This document shows positions 1 through 6,592 of a stretch of DNA of 9,671 nt, piece after piece. The stretch spans positions 1 through 9,671 of the forward strand of contig JALRGF010000023.1 in assembly GCA_023253495.1 (NCBI GenBank), in the 5' to 3' direction. Within the stretch, counting starts at the first letter, position 1. Each line of letters opens with the position of its first letter. This DNA is from Verrucomicrobiales bacterium (lineage in GTDB: Bacteria > Verrucomicrobiota > Verrucomicrobiia > Verrucomicrobiales > V1-33). The translations under genes were made by a program, and so were the position numbers. Under the pieces are notes generated by a model. That model did no database searches and was not told the DNA's origin. It saw nothing but the letters and a program-made list of their open reading frames with translations.

Positions 1-205
1 GATGGCGGGCGGCAAAGAAGGCCCCGGCGGCGAGCGCGCCGCTTTCCCCGCGGTCGCGGTGCGCGTCCTGACCGGTTTCGGCGATCACCAGACCGCTGTC
101 GTGGAGCAGCGAGACGCGGAGGGCTTCCGCTTCCTGAAGCAGAGCGTCCAGTTCGGTGAGCAGCGGACCGATCGTCTCGGCGGTCAGGGTGAGGTGGGCG
201 GTCAT
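1..205 (-). CDS. Roadblock/LC7 (MglB-like) protein, C-terminus beyond window
   Basis: The frame starts at the ATG whose complement is at 203-205 and stays open to the left edge, giving 68 complete residues. The visible part reads as an N-terminal helix (residues about 8-30, LTAETIGPLLTELDALLQEA), then a strand-turn-strand VSLLHDSGLVIAETG, then an Ala-rich helix (GALAAGAFFAAR). This is the usual opening of a roadblock/LC7 domain. In MglB-type proteins this fold dimerises and acts on a partner Ras-like GTPase in the cytoplasm. The gene begins 20 bp after the MglA-like gene on the same strand, which fits a GTPase and regulator pair. No Shine-Dalgarno sequence is visible (the upstream bases are CACCCGCCCGATCCC). 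The family call is from fold pattern and context. Whether it is a GAP, an exchange factor or only a scaffold cannot be told from this fragment. Confidence 0.72.
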   Translation of the reverse strand, partial: MTAHLTLTAETIGPLLTELDALLQEAEALRVSLLHDSGLVIAETGQDAHRDRGESGALAAGAFFAARH

Positions 206-225
206 GGGATCGGGCGGGTGCCCGG

Positions 226-867
226 TCAGGCGGTGGTGGTCGGAGCGGCACCGGTGCCGGCGCGGGGAGCGGGGGCCACGGAATCGTGAAACCGGCGGAG
301 GACGATCTGGGAAACGGCGTTCAGGCAGGCAAAGACGTTCACGCCGCGCTGGGCGATGCACTCGAAAACCGGGAACGGCTGTTCCGGGCGGTTGAGGAGA
401 TAGTCGAGCTGGGCGCGGGGGGCGGCGTCAGGCAGATCGCGTTTGTTGTACTGGAGGACCAGCGGCAGGTTTTCGAGCGGGGTGGCGTTGTCCTGCAGGT
501 TGCGCATGAGTGAGCGGGCGGACTCAAGGTTTTCCTCAAGGCGGTCAGCCGCGCTGTCGGCGACAAAGACCAGCCCGTCGGCCCCGCGCAGGACGAGTTG
601 GCGGGTGGCGTTGTAGTGGACCTGGCCTGGCACCGTGTAGAGCGCGAATTTGGCGGCATACCCGCCGATGCGGTTGGCGGTGACCGGCATGAAGTCGAAA
701 TACAACGTCCGGTCAGAGGCGGTGGCCACCGAGACGAGGTCGCCGCGCTGGGCGGCGTCGAGGCGGGAATGGACGTATTGCAGATTGGTGGTTTTGCCGC
801 TGAGCGGGGTGCCCGCGTAGACGATTTTGAAAGTGACCTCGCGGGTCTGGTGGTTGACGAGCGCCAT
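226..867 (-). CDS. MglA-like small Ras/Arf-family GTPase
   Basis: A 213-residue GTP-binding protein. A P-loop GTPLSGKT lies at residues 19-26 and is followed by TNLQYVHSRL. SDRTLYFDFMP (51-61) matches the conserved SERTLYFDF stretch of MglA. The switch II/G3 region is TVPGQVHYNATRQLVLRGAD (78-97), G4 is YNKRD (140-144), and CIAQRGVNVF (170-179) sits where G5 is expected. These features place it with MglA, the bacterial cell-polarity and motility GTPase, not with Era- or Obg-type GTPases. MglA proteins are usually about 195 residues; this one carries an extra Ala/Pro/Thr-rich tail after residue about 197. The G1 segment has PLSGKT where Myxococcus MglA has GLCGKT. The gene lies 41 bp after the large Pro/Ala-rich gene and 20 bp before the roadblock gene, so all three are probably cotranscribed and functionally linked. 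The downstream target (motility, polarity, secretion) cannot be inferred from the sequence. Confidence 0.9.
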   Translation of the reverse strand: MALVNHQTREVTFKIVYAGTPLSGKTTNLQYVHSRLDAAQRGDLVSVATASDRTLYFDFMPVTANRIGGYAAKFALYTVPGQVHYNATRQLVLRGADGLVFVADSAADRLEENLESARSLMRNLQDNATPLENLPLVLQYNKRDLPDAAPRAQLDYLLNRPEQPFPVFECIAQRGVNVFACLNAVSQIVLRRFHDSVAPAPRAGTGAAPTTTA

Positions 868-908
868 GGGGTGGGCGGCGGGGTGGGGTCGGAGCTTGCC
901 GGACGGGG

Positions 909-2951
909 TTACGGGGCCGTCATTTCAGGGAGGGAGCGGGTGATGAGGGTGAGTTTTTCACGCACGCCGGGGCGGAAGTTCGGATCGGCATGGAGTACGG
1001 CGAGGCAGATGTCGTCCACCGCAAAGAAGCTGGCCACCGTGGTGCCGGTGCGCAGGGTGAAACTTTGTTCGCGGGCGGACGGATCCATTTCGCGGACGAG
1101 GCCGGCCGTTTTTTCGAAGAGGGCGGCGGCGCGTTCGCGGAAATGGCGGACGTCCTCCGGATCGTCGGGCGCGGCAGCGGTATGCCGGCAGGTGAGCGGC
1201 GTGTGCACCAGGCACGCCCGCAGGCCATCGAAACGAGCAGCGCGATCGACCACGTCCTGCAGGCTCAGCGGACCGTCGGTGGCGAACACGGCGCGCAGGA
1301 CCAGCGGTGTGGTATTTTCCACATAGCCGAAGCTCAGGTCCTCAATGACCGCGGGAGCGGGAACTGGAGCGGGCGGAGCAGGAACGGCTGGACCTGCGAT
1401 CTCCGGAGAGTCAGCCGAAGCAGCATGCCTGGCGGGAACTGGATCGGCGGGGGCGGGGGTATCCATGCCGAGGGGCGGGGGCGTGGGCACCGGGGCTGCG
1501 AGCGGGGGCTCGGGGAAGGGTGGGGCGGAGGCGCCCGCGGCTGCCGGATCGTGGGAGATCGGCGGTAACTTCGCCAATGCGATGGCCGGAGGCGCCTCAA
1601 GGTCGACCAGAGGCGGGCACGACCCATCGGGAGAGCCGGCCAGCGCGGAAGGTGCGAAGACCGAGACGAAAGCCGCCCGGTGGTCATCACTGGGTTGCGG
1701 GGCGGCAGCGCTGAGGATCGGGGGCGGGGTGGGAGGGGGTCTTTCCGCGAGCAACGGTGCCGGGGGAGCCGCTGCCGGGGGAGCGGTCACGTAAGTTGTC
1801 GGATCAGCGTCAGAAGCGGTGGCGGCGGTGGCAACGCTGGCAGCGCTGGCAGAGTCAGGCGGCGGCTGGGGCTGCTGTTCGGATAGGGCGAGTCGTCCAG
1901 GGCGGGGTGATTCAGTGCCCGCAGGCGGAGTGAGGGGAGTTTTCCAGGGGGCGGGCGCCTCGTCGCGCAGAGACTCGAGGGGTACCGGATCCTCGTCCAA
2001 GGGCAGGAAAGGCAGGTCGAGGCCCAGAGTGCTGCGGAGACCGGTGCCGGGGGGGAAGGCGAACGGGTTGCAGGGCGGCACGGCGGGCGGGAGCGGCGGG
2101 GTGTCCGGCGACCTGACCGCTGGCGGTCCGGCCGGCGGGTCATCGGGAAAGAGCACGAAGCGGGAGGGGCTGGTGGTGGCGGTGGCCCGGGCGGGCCAAT
2201 CGACTCTGCTCGGGAACGGCATCGCGTCGGCAGTGAGTCCGGCATCTTCCTCGGCGTGGATCGAAAACGGGGTGGTGAAGACGGCGGGCACCCCGGCGGT
2301 GGCCGGCGGAGAAAGGCGGGGCACCGGCAGGTGTTCGAGCAATTCGCGCAGTGGCACGTTCAGTTCGAGATCCGGCCGGGCCTGCTTGAAGGCCGGGCGG
2401 AACCGCGGGTCAAGACCGGCCACCACCTGGTCCAGGCGGACCCGGATGCGGCCGGTGGCCAGCTGCGCCGTGAGTGGCGCGGCCGGCAGAGAGACGCGCA
2501 CATGGGCCGGGACACGTTCCGGGGCGAAGCCGAGCGCTCCCGCATGTTGTCCCTGAAGCAGCGGTGACAGGCGCAGCGACACCCGGGCGCCGGAATCCGA
2601 GGGGGTAATGGAGCGCATCGGTACCGCACCTGACGGGACCGGCGCGGCATGAACGGCATCCGGAACGATCGCAGGGCGAGCCCCGGAGCCACCGGAAAGG
2701 ACGGCGGTGGCCACCGTGGCAAAGGGCGATTCAAATCTCGGTGCAGTCACCGAAGGAGCGGGCCGCGGCGGCGCGGCCGGGCCTGCCAGCGGCTCCGCAA
2801 CAGGCTCCCCGGTCGGCTCGGCGCGGGCGGAGAAAACCACCGGCGCTCGATCCGGCTCCTCGGCGGACACCGGAGGGAAGGCGGCGGATGCCTCCGGTAA
2901 AGGGGGCGACAAGCGTTTGCCAAAAAGGCGCGCTAAAAATGAGAAAGCCAT
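909..2951 (-). CDS. Large Pro/Ala-rich protein with C-terminal roadblock-like domain
   Basis: The protein has 680 residues and three visible parts. Residues 1-14 (MAFSFLARLFGKRL) are hydrophobic/basic and could be an amphipathic membrane-contact helix. Residues about 122-210 form a non-repetitive block: RVSLRLSPLL, then RVSLPAAPLTAQLATGRIRV (151-170), DQVVAGL, and ELNVPLRELLEHLP (196-209). Residues about 211-535 are low-complexity Pro/Ala/Ser, probably a disordered linker. Residues about 536-676 look like a compact domain: LRAVFATDGPLSLQDVVDRA (552-571), RACLVHTPL (578-586), then SFTLRTGTTVASFFAVDDIC (630-649) and AVLHADPNFRPGVREKLTLI (651-670). The alternation of helix, strand and helix, plus the position beside an MglA-like GTPase and a roadblock gene, suggests a roadblock-type domain. 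That is inference. The gene is first in the three-gene unit and no Shine-Dalgarno precedes the ATG. Long open frames on the other strand here are side effects of GC-rich codon use. Confidence 0.82.
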   Translation of the reverse strand: MAFSFLARLFGKRLSPPLPEASAAFPPVSAEEPDRAPVVFSARAEPTGEPVAEPLAGPAAPPRPAPSVTAPRFESPFATVATAVLSGGSGARPAIVPDAVHAAPVPSGAVPMRSITPSDSGARVSLRLSPLLQGQHAGALGFAPERVPAHVRVSLPAAPLTAQLATGRIRVRLDQVVAGLDPRFRPAFKQARPDLELNVPLRELLEHLPVPRLSPPATAGVPAVFTTPFSIHAEEDAGLTADAMPFPSRVDWPARATATTSPSRFVLFPDDPPAGPPAVRSPDTPPLPPAVPPCNPFAFPPGTGLRSTLGLDLPFLPLDEDPVPLESLRDEAPAPWKTPLTPPAGTESPRPGRLALSEQQPQPPPDSASAASVATAATASDADPTTYVTAPPAAAPPAPLLAERPPPTPPPILSAAAPQPSDDHRAAFVSVFAPSALAGSPDGSCPPLVDLEAPPAIALAKLPPISHDPAAAGASAPPFPEPPLAAPVPTPPPLGMDTPAPADPVPARHAASADSPEIAGPAVPAPPAPVPAPAVIEDLSFGYVENTTPLVLRAVFATDGPLSLQDVVDRAARFDGLRACLVHTPLTCRHTAAAPDDPEDVRHFRERAAALFEKTAGLVREMDPSAREQSFTLRTGTTVASFFAVDDICLAVLHADPNFRPGVREKLTLITRSLPEMTAP

Positions 2952-3020
2952 GGAATCAGGAAGGACGCTGGAGAAACAACAGAAGTCCGGTGAGCAAGGG
3001 GACGGGACATCGAAAAAGAA

Positions 3021-3038
3021 ATTCTCAGGATTGAGAAT
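3021..3038. promoter_or_regulatory. Inverted repeat, possible operator
   Basis: There are two perfect 7-bp arms, ATTCTCA and TGAGAAT, around the 4-bp centre GGAT. The length and symmetry suit a dimeric helix-turn-helix repressor. The site overlaps the candidate -10 element of the leftward promoter. No regulator can be named. Confidence 0.35.
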
Positions 3039-3062
3039 AAAGAAGCCCTAACTATCAAACAA
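3034..3062 (-). promoter_or_regulatory. Candidate sigma-70-like promoter for the GTPase unit
   Basis: On the minus strand, TTGTTT (3057-3062) is followed after exactly 17 bp by TATTCT (3034-3039). The match to TTGACA/TATAAT is partial (3 of 6 and 4 of 6 positions), but the spacing is ideal, the region is locally AT-rich, and it lies about 85 bp upstream of the first gene of the leftward unit. The -10 hexamer falls inside the right arm of the palindrome at 3021-3038, so a bound repressor could block it. Confidence 0.33.
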
Positions 3063-3063
3063 T

Positions 3064-3083
3064 GATTCCCAATATTCGGAATC
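3064..3083. promoter_or_regulatory. Near-perfect 20-bp palindrome, possible operator
   Basis: GATTCCCAAT and ATTCGGAATC are complementary except for one base pair, with AATATT at the centre. It sits immediately upstream of the candidate -35 hexamer of the leftward promoter. Symmetry and position suggest a protein-binding site. Both arms are short enough that chance cannot be excluded. Confidence 0.3.
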
Positions 3084-3250
3084 CGCTCCCTTGCCAAGTG
3101 GATTTTTGGCGGCAGCCGGCACCCAATGGGCGACAAAAGGGGCAATTTCACTTGCACTCGGACTTGAACGGAGCGGGAATGTATGAGTCTCAATGGAAAC
3201 CTGCGGGTGCGGTTGCCGGCGGGATTGAGAGAGATTTTTTATTTGTTGTG

Positions 3251-3670
3251 ATGATCCTGCATTTTTCACGAGTTCTGGCGGTCGCGTTGCTGGCCGGACT
3301 GTCGTCCTGCCAGGTGTGGATGTTCGGGGATGTGAAGCCTGACTACAAGCCGCACGACAAGTTGGCGGTGGTGCCGCAGGAGTTTCTGTATACCGGACAC
3401 CGGCCGCTCAACGACTGGCTGGACACGCCGGTGCAGATTCAGATCACGGAGATGCCGTTGACTGAAGTATTTGAACATCCGGCGCTGCGCGACCTGCGGG
3501 TGGTCTGGATGAACCAGCCGAAAGACAATCCGCCGATCACTATTCACCGGTTGGCGATAACCCGTCGGCAGCTGCTCTGGGCGCTGGGGCAGGACCACCA
3601 ACTGACGATGCTGGCCCGCACCGTGCCGGGTGGGCGGTCGTACGTGGAAGTCCGCGCCCGCGAGTCGTAA
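3251..3670 (+). CDS. Small lipoprotein with STN-like region, function unknown
   Basis: From the ATG at 3251 the product has 139 residues. It starts with a short lipoprotein signal peptide, MILHFSRVLAVALLAGLSSC, with lipobox LSSC and Cys20 as the predicted lipidated residue. This is the reason to prefer this start over the in-frame ATG at 3062. The mature part contains VQIQITEMPLTEVFEHPAL, then RDLRVVWMN, then PPITIHRLAITRRQLLWALG. This resembles the layout of the small STN domain of secretins and TonB receptors: strand, helix, a strand running to 'vtl...', and a helix ending in a leucine-rich segment. That resemblance is an inference from pattern only. The expected location is anchored to the periplasmic face of a membrane. 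The DUF1499 gene follows after 11 bp, so the two are probably cotranscribed. No strong ribosome binding site is visible; GAGAGAG at about 3227-3233 is too far upstream. Confidence 0.75.
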   Translation: MILHFSRVLAVALLAGLSSCQVWMFGDVKPDYKPHDKLAVVPQEFLYTGHRPLNDWLDTPVQIQITEMPLTEVFEHPALRDLRVVWMNQPKDNPPITIHRLAITRRQLLWALGQDHQLTMLARTVPGGRSYVEVRARES

Positions 3671-3681
3671 GCAGGCGCGGC

Positions 3682-4158
3682 ATGGGACGGCGCCTCCAAT
3701 GTGTCTTGAGCGGACTTGGCTTTTTGGCGGTCGCGCTGGCGGTCGGCCTCAAGGTGATGAGTCGGGGCGGGACAGCGCCCGTCCGCCCGGAGTCGGTGGC
3801 TTCGCTACCCGGATGTCCCGATTCTCCCAACTGCGTGAGCAGCCGTCCGGGCGAGGATGCGGTTCACGGACTTGCCCCGTTAGTATATTCCGGCGATGCC
3901 GCGGTCGCCTTGGGGCGGCTGAAGCAAGTGGCGGTGGCCGAGGGCGGTAAGCTGGTCCGTGTGCACGGCGGTTACATGCATTTTGAATTCCGCAGCCGTC
4001 TGTTCCACTTTGTGGACGATGTGGAATTCCTGCTCGGTCGCGAGCCCGGGCGCATCGAGGTGCGGTCGGCTTCGCGCTCGGGCTACAGCGACCTCGGAGC
4101 GAACCGGCGGCGGGTCGAGCGCCTGCGGAGGCGCTTTGAGGAGGCGATGGAGCGTTAG
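3682..4158 (+). CDS. DUF1499 family membrane-anchored protein
   Basis: A 158-residue protein. Residues 7-24 form one hydrophobic segment (CVLSGLGFLAVALAVGLK), probably an N-terminal membrane anchor. The DUF1499 signature follows: LPGCPDSPNCVSS (42-54), FRSRLFHFVDDVEF (103-116), and RSASRSGYSDLGANRRRVER (128-147). These match the conserved blocks of the family closely, and the length is typical. The biochemical role of DUF1499 proteins is not established. The gene starts 11 bp after the lipoprotein gene, and a 9-bp hairpin lies 17 bp after its stop, which suggests a two-gene unit. The two cysteines in CPDSPNC could bind metal or form a disulfide; this is speculation. Confidence 0.92.
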   Translation: MGRRLQCVLSGLGFLAVALAVGLKVMSRGGTAPVRPESVASLPGCPDSPNCVSSRPGEDAVHGLAPLVYSGDAAVALGRLKQVAVAEGGKLVRVHGGYMHFEFRSRLFHFVDDVEFLLGREPGRIEVRSASRSGYSDLGANRRRVERLRRRFEEAMER

Positions 4159-4175
4159 GACAGAACGTCGCGGTG

Positions 4176-4203
4176 GTTTCCGGGGGTACGGTAGCCCGGA
4201 AAC
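4176..4203 (+). terminator. Hairpin after DUF1499 gene, possible terminator
   Basis: Arms GTTTCCGGG (4176-4184) and CCCGGAAAC (4195-4203) pair perfectly around a 10-nt loop, 17 bp after the stop codon. There is no T-run afterwards, so it is not a textbook intrinsic terminator. It may instead stabilise the 3' end of the mRNA. The rest of the 4159-4400 gap shows no gene. Confidence 0.45.
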
Positions 4204-4400
4204 GCCGGCAGAGGAGAGCAGGACCGGTCACGCCGGCCGGAGCGATGAGCCACGTCTCCCGGGGCGGACGGGATTCGTGTGGGAGCGGGGCGGTCGCCGT
4301 CGCACTCGACAGAGGCAGGCGGCTGCGATAAAAAGTGTCAGTCTCATGACCGGAGACACCCGACTGCCGTCGGCTGCCGGCGTGGGGGAATTCCATTGCC

Positions 4401-5363
4401 ATGAAACTGACGCTTCTACTGTTCTTCATACTGATCGTGCCGCCGCTGGTAGCCGCCGAGCCTCCCAAGCCGAAACCCGAGCCGCCGGTGTATCTGACGG
4501 CGGCGGAGGGCGGACGTGACTATGCCGACCAGGGTGAGTACACCAACGACTGGGGTGGGGCGCAGGTGATTGCGCTGGGGGATGATGCGTTCCGGATGGT
4601 GACGTACAAGGGCGGCTTGCCGGGTGCCGGCTGGGACAAGGAGACCCGCCGGGAGATCGACGGGAAGCGCGACGGCGCGGTGGTGCGTTTTGCCGGGGCT
4701 GATGGCTACACCGCCGTGCTGGCCGACGGCACCCTCACCATCACGACGTCGAGCGGCGGACCGTACACCATGAAGAAAACGGAGCGCCGCAGTCCGACGC
4801 TCGGGGCCAAGGCCCCTGAGGGGGCGGTGGTGCTTTTTGACGGTTCCACGGCGGACAAATGGGCCGGTGGTCACATGAACGAAGCGGGTCTGCTCGCGGC
4901 CGGGTGCAAGTCGAAGAGAGCGTTCCGCAACTACTCGATGCACGCCGAATTCCTGCTGCCGTTCAAACCGCTTGGCCGCGGCCAGGGGCGGGGCAACAGC
5001 GGTGTCTACATGCAGGACCGGTATGAGGTGCAAGTGCTCGACAGCTTCGGGCTGAGCGGTGAAAACAACGAATGCGGCGGCGTCTACACCAAGGCCCGTC
5101 CATCCGTCAACATGTGCCTGCCGCCGCTGGTCTGGCAGACGTACGACATCGATTTCGAGGCGGCGCAATTCGACGCGGACGGCAGGAAGACGAAGAACGC
5201 GGTGATGACCGTCAGGCACAACGGCGTGGTCATTCACGACACGCTGGAAATCGACGGACCAACCGGCGGTGGCCAGGCGGAGAGCCCGGCGCCCGGACCG
5301 ATCCAGCTCCAGGGGCATGGCAATCCGGTCTTCTACCGCAATATCTGGGTGGTGGAAAAGTGA
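4401..5363 (+). CDS. Secreted DUF1080 (3-keto-disaccharide hydrolase family) protein
   Basis: A 320-residue protein with a classic signal peptide (MKLTLLLFFILIVPPLVAA, cleavage probably near AA-EP), so it should be exported. Residues about 30-135 form an N-terminal region often seen with this family in Planctomycetota and Verrucomicrobiota (AAEGGRDYADQGEY, GGAQVIALGDDAF, GGLPGAGWD). The DUF1080 domain begins near residue 140 (GAVVLFDGSTADKWAG). It continues through NYSMHAEFLLPF, GNSGVYMQDRYEVQVLDSFG, ECGGVYTKARPSVNMCLPPL and WQTYDIDFEAA, and ends with GPIQLQGHGNPVFYRNIWVV, the usual last strands of this jelly-roll fold. The family includes 3-keto-glycoside hydrolases, but many members are uncharacterised and the substrate here is unknown. 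The start fits the signal peptide; no Shine-Dalgarno is visible (GAATTCCATTGCC). A 28-bp palindrome follows the stop. Confidence 0.93.
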   Translation: MKLTLLLFFILIVPPLVAAEPPKPKPEPPVYLTAAEGGRDYADQGEYTNDWGGAQVIALGDDAFRMVTYKGGLPGAGWDKETRREIDGKRDGAVVRFAGADGYTAVLADGTLTITTSSGGPYTMKKTERRSPTLGAKAPEGAVVLFDGSTADKWAGGHMNEAGLLAAGCKSKRAFRNYSMHAEFLLPFKPLGRGQGRGNSGVYMQDRYEVQVLDSFGLSGENNECGGVYTKARPSVNMCLPPLVWQTYDIDFEAAQFDADGRKTKNAVMTVRHNGVVIHDTLEIDGPTGGGQAESPAPGPIQLQGHGNPVFYRNIWVVEK

Positions 5364-5390
5364 GAGCATCCGGATGGCAGGTGGCCGTCG

Positions 5391-5418
5391 TCCGGGCGCC
5401 GTCCGGACGGCGCCCGGA
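5391..5418. terminator. 28-bp perfect palindrome, probable terminator or 3'-end hairpin
   Basis: The 14-base halves, TCCGGGCGCCGTCC and GGACGGCGCCCGGA, are exactly complementary with no spacer. As RNA this gives a 12-bp stem of nearly pure G:C pairs with a four-base loop. It starts 28 bp after the DUF1080 stop. No T-run follows, so a rho-independent role is uncertain. Strong hairpin-only terminators and mRNA-stabilising hairpins both fit. Confidence 0.6.
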
Positions 5419-5557
5419 ACCCGTGTGACGCTCCCGACATTTCGGGTTGCGCGCTCTGCCGCGCCGGGGCACTAAACAGGCGGCTCTGCCGCGCGGTCCG
5501 CAGGACGGTGCGGGAGCCCGCTCATCATTCATCACCCACCTCGCACACCACTTCATC

Positions 5558-6532
5558 ATGGCTGACCTCGACGGCAAATCCTCTGAAAAAAACAAGGAAT
5601 TCTTCACCAGCGTCCCGCAGGAGACGCCGGGATTCTTCCTCAAAGGCTCGCACCAGTACGACTGGGGGCTGAAGAACCGCCTGAGCCGGGTGTTCCATCC
5701 GAAGGACGGGCGGACGCTGATGCTGGCGTTTGACCACGGGTATTTCCAGGGGCCGACCACCGGCCTTGAACGCGTGGACCAGACGATCCTCCCGCTGGAG
5801 CCGTATGTCGATTGCCTGATGCTGACCCGCGGGATTCAGCGCGCGGTGGTGCCGGCGAGCACGCAGAAGGCGATTGCGCTGCGGGCTTCCGGCGGCACCA
5901 GCATGGTCAGCCCGATGGAAGAGTGGGAGGGATCCTACGGCGAGGGAAAGACCATCAAGCTCGGCCGCCCGGGCTACGAGCCGCTCTCGAATGAAAGTAT
6001 CGCCTGCAGCATTGAGGAGGCCGTGCGCCTGAATGCCTGTGTGCTCGCCGTTCAGGTCTTCATCGGCAGCCAGTACGAACGCCAGACGCTCAAAAACATG
6101 ACCGATCTGATCGACCAGGCGAACCGCTACGGCATCGCCGTCATGGGCGTGACCGCGGTCGGTCGCGCCATGGCGCGCACCCCGCAGTATTTCCGCCTCG
6201 CCACCCGCATCATGGCCGAGCTCGGGTGCCATCTGGTCAAGTGCTACTATACGGAGAAGGAATTCGACACCGTGACCAGCTGCTGCCCGGTCCCGATCGT
6301 CATCGCCGGCGGCAAGAAACTGCCGGAGCTCGACGCGCTCAAGATGTCCTACAACGCGCTGCAGCAGGGAGCCTCCGGCGTCGACATGGGGCGCAACATC
6401 TTCCAGGCCGAAGACCCGATCGCCATGGTGCAGGCGGTGCAACAGCTGGTGCACGGCGGTCTGACCCCGGTCAAGGCACACAACCTGTACCTCGAGCTCA
6501 AGGCCAAAAAGAAAGGCGCGCGCAAGAAGTGA
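5558..6532 (+). CDS. lsrF: LsrF-like class I aldolase/thiolase (DeoC/LacD superfamily)
   Basis: From the ATG at 5558 the product has 324 residues. It matches the E. coli LsrF pattern as I recall it: MADLD at the start, FFLKGSHQYDWGLKNRLSRV, MLAFDHGYFQGPTTGLERVD (55-74), LTRGIQRAVVP, FIGSQYE, and VPIVIAGGKKLPE then GASGVDMGRNIFQ. Lys228 in HLVKCYYTEKEF aligns with the Schiff-base Lys203 of LsrF. LsrF transfers an acetyl group from the phosphorylated AI-2 product P-HPD to CoA, giving DHAP and acetyl-CoA. No other lsr gene is in the window, so a role in AI-2 breakdown is not shown; a fructose- or other sugar-phosphate aldolase remains possible. Residues 113-142 (MEEWEGSYGEGKTIKLGRPG) contain about 23 more residues than E. 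coli LsrF. The in-frame start at 5447 was rejected because it adds a basic, non-conserved extension ahead of MADLD. Confidence 0.85.
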   Translation: MADLDGKSSEKNKEFFTSVPQETPGFFLKGSHQYDWGLKNRLSRVFHPKDGRTLMLAFDHGYFQGPTTGLERVDQTILPLEPYVDCLMLTRGIQRAVVPASTQKAIALRASGGTSMVSPMEEWEGSYGEGKTIKLGRPGYEPLSNESIACSIEEAVRLNACVLAVQVFIGSQYERQTLKNMTDLIDQANRYGIAVMGVTAVGRAMARTPQYFRLATRIMAELGCHLVKCYYTEKEFDTVTSCCPVPIVIAGGKKLPELDALKMSYNALQQGASGVDMGRNIFQAEDPIAMVQAVQQLVHGGLTPVKAHNLYLELKAKKKGARKK

Positions 6533-6548
6533 CGGAATGGCGGGCGCG

Positions 6549-6570
6549 GGGCGGCGCGACGGTCCCGCCC
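6549..6570. terminator. Hairpin in convergent gap, possible bidirectional terminator
   Basis: GGGCGG (6549-6554) pairs with CCGCCC (6565-6570) around a 10-nt loop, in the 60-bp gap between the lsrF-like gene and lipB, whose 3' ends face each other. The short TTG after it is not a proper T-run. Position supports a shared terminator more than sequence does. Confidence 0.33.
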
Positions 6571-6592
6571 TTGTGACGGCGCGTGCCGTGTC

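Larger units (their letters stand above)
2952..3250. other. Divergent intergenic leader region (about 300 bp)
   Basis: This spacer separates the leftward GTPase unit from the rightward lipoprotein gene. It is more AT-rich than its surroundings at 3010-3085 and holds two operator-like palindromes and a candidate leftward promoter, listed separately. A frame from the ATG at 3062 runs into the lipoprotein gene, but its first 63 residues lack protein-like character and would bury the signal peptide, so I treat this stretch as non-coding. No convincing sigma-70 promoter was found for the rightward gene. Confidence 0.6.

Noticed and set aside
598..1326. Long open frame on the plus strand opposite the GTPase and large protein genes
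   Set aside because: It is antisense to genes with clear family motifs, and its composition (Arg/Gly/Ser-rich, no motif) is typical of the reverse side of GC-rich coding DNA.
1819..2556. 245-codon plus-strand frame
   Set aside because: It mirrors the Pro/Ala-rich linker of the minus-strand gene; the product is Gly/Arg/Ser-rich with no domain pattern.
3062..3250. N-terminal extension of the lipoprotein gene from the ATG at 3062
   Set aside because: The extra 63 residues have no protein-like pattern and would bury the lipoprotein signal peptide that starts at 3251.
4416..5369. 317-codon minus-strand frame opposite the DUF1080 gene
   Set aside because: The plus-strand frame has a signal peptide and the complete DUF1080 pattern; the minus frame has none.
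5525..6481. 318-codon minus-strand frame opposite the LsrF-like gene
   Set aside because: The plus strand encodes a protein with intact LsrF motifs; the antisense frame is His/Arg/Ala-rich noise.
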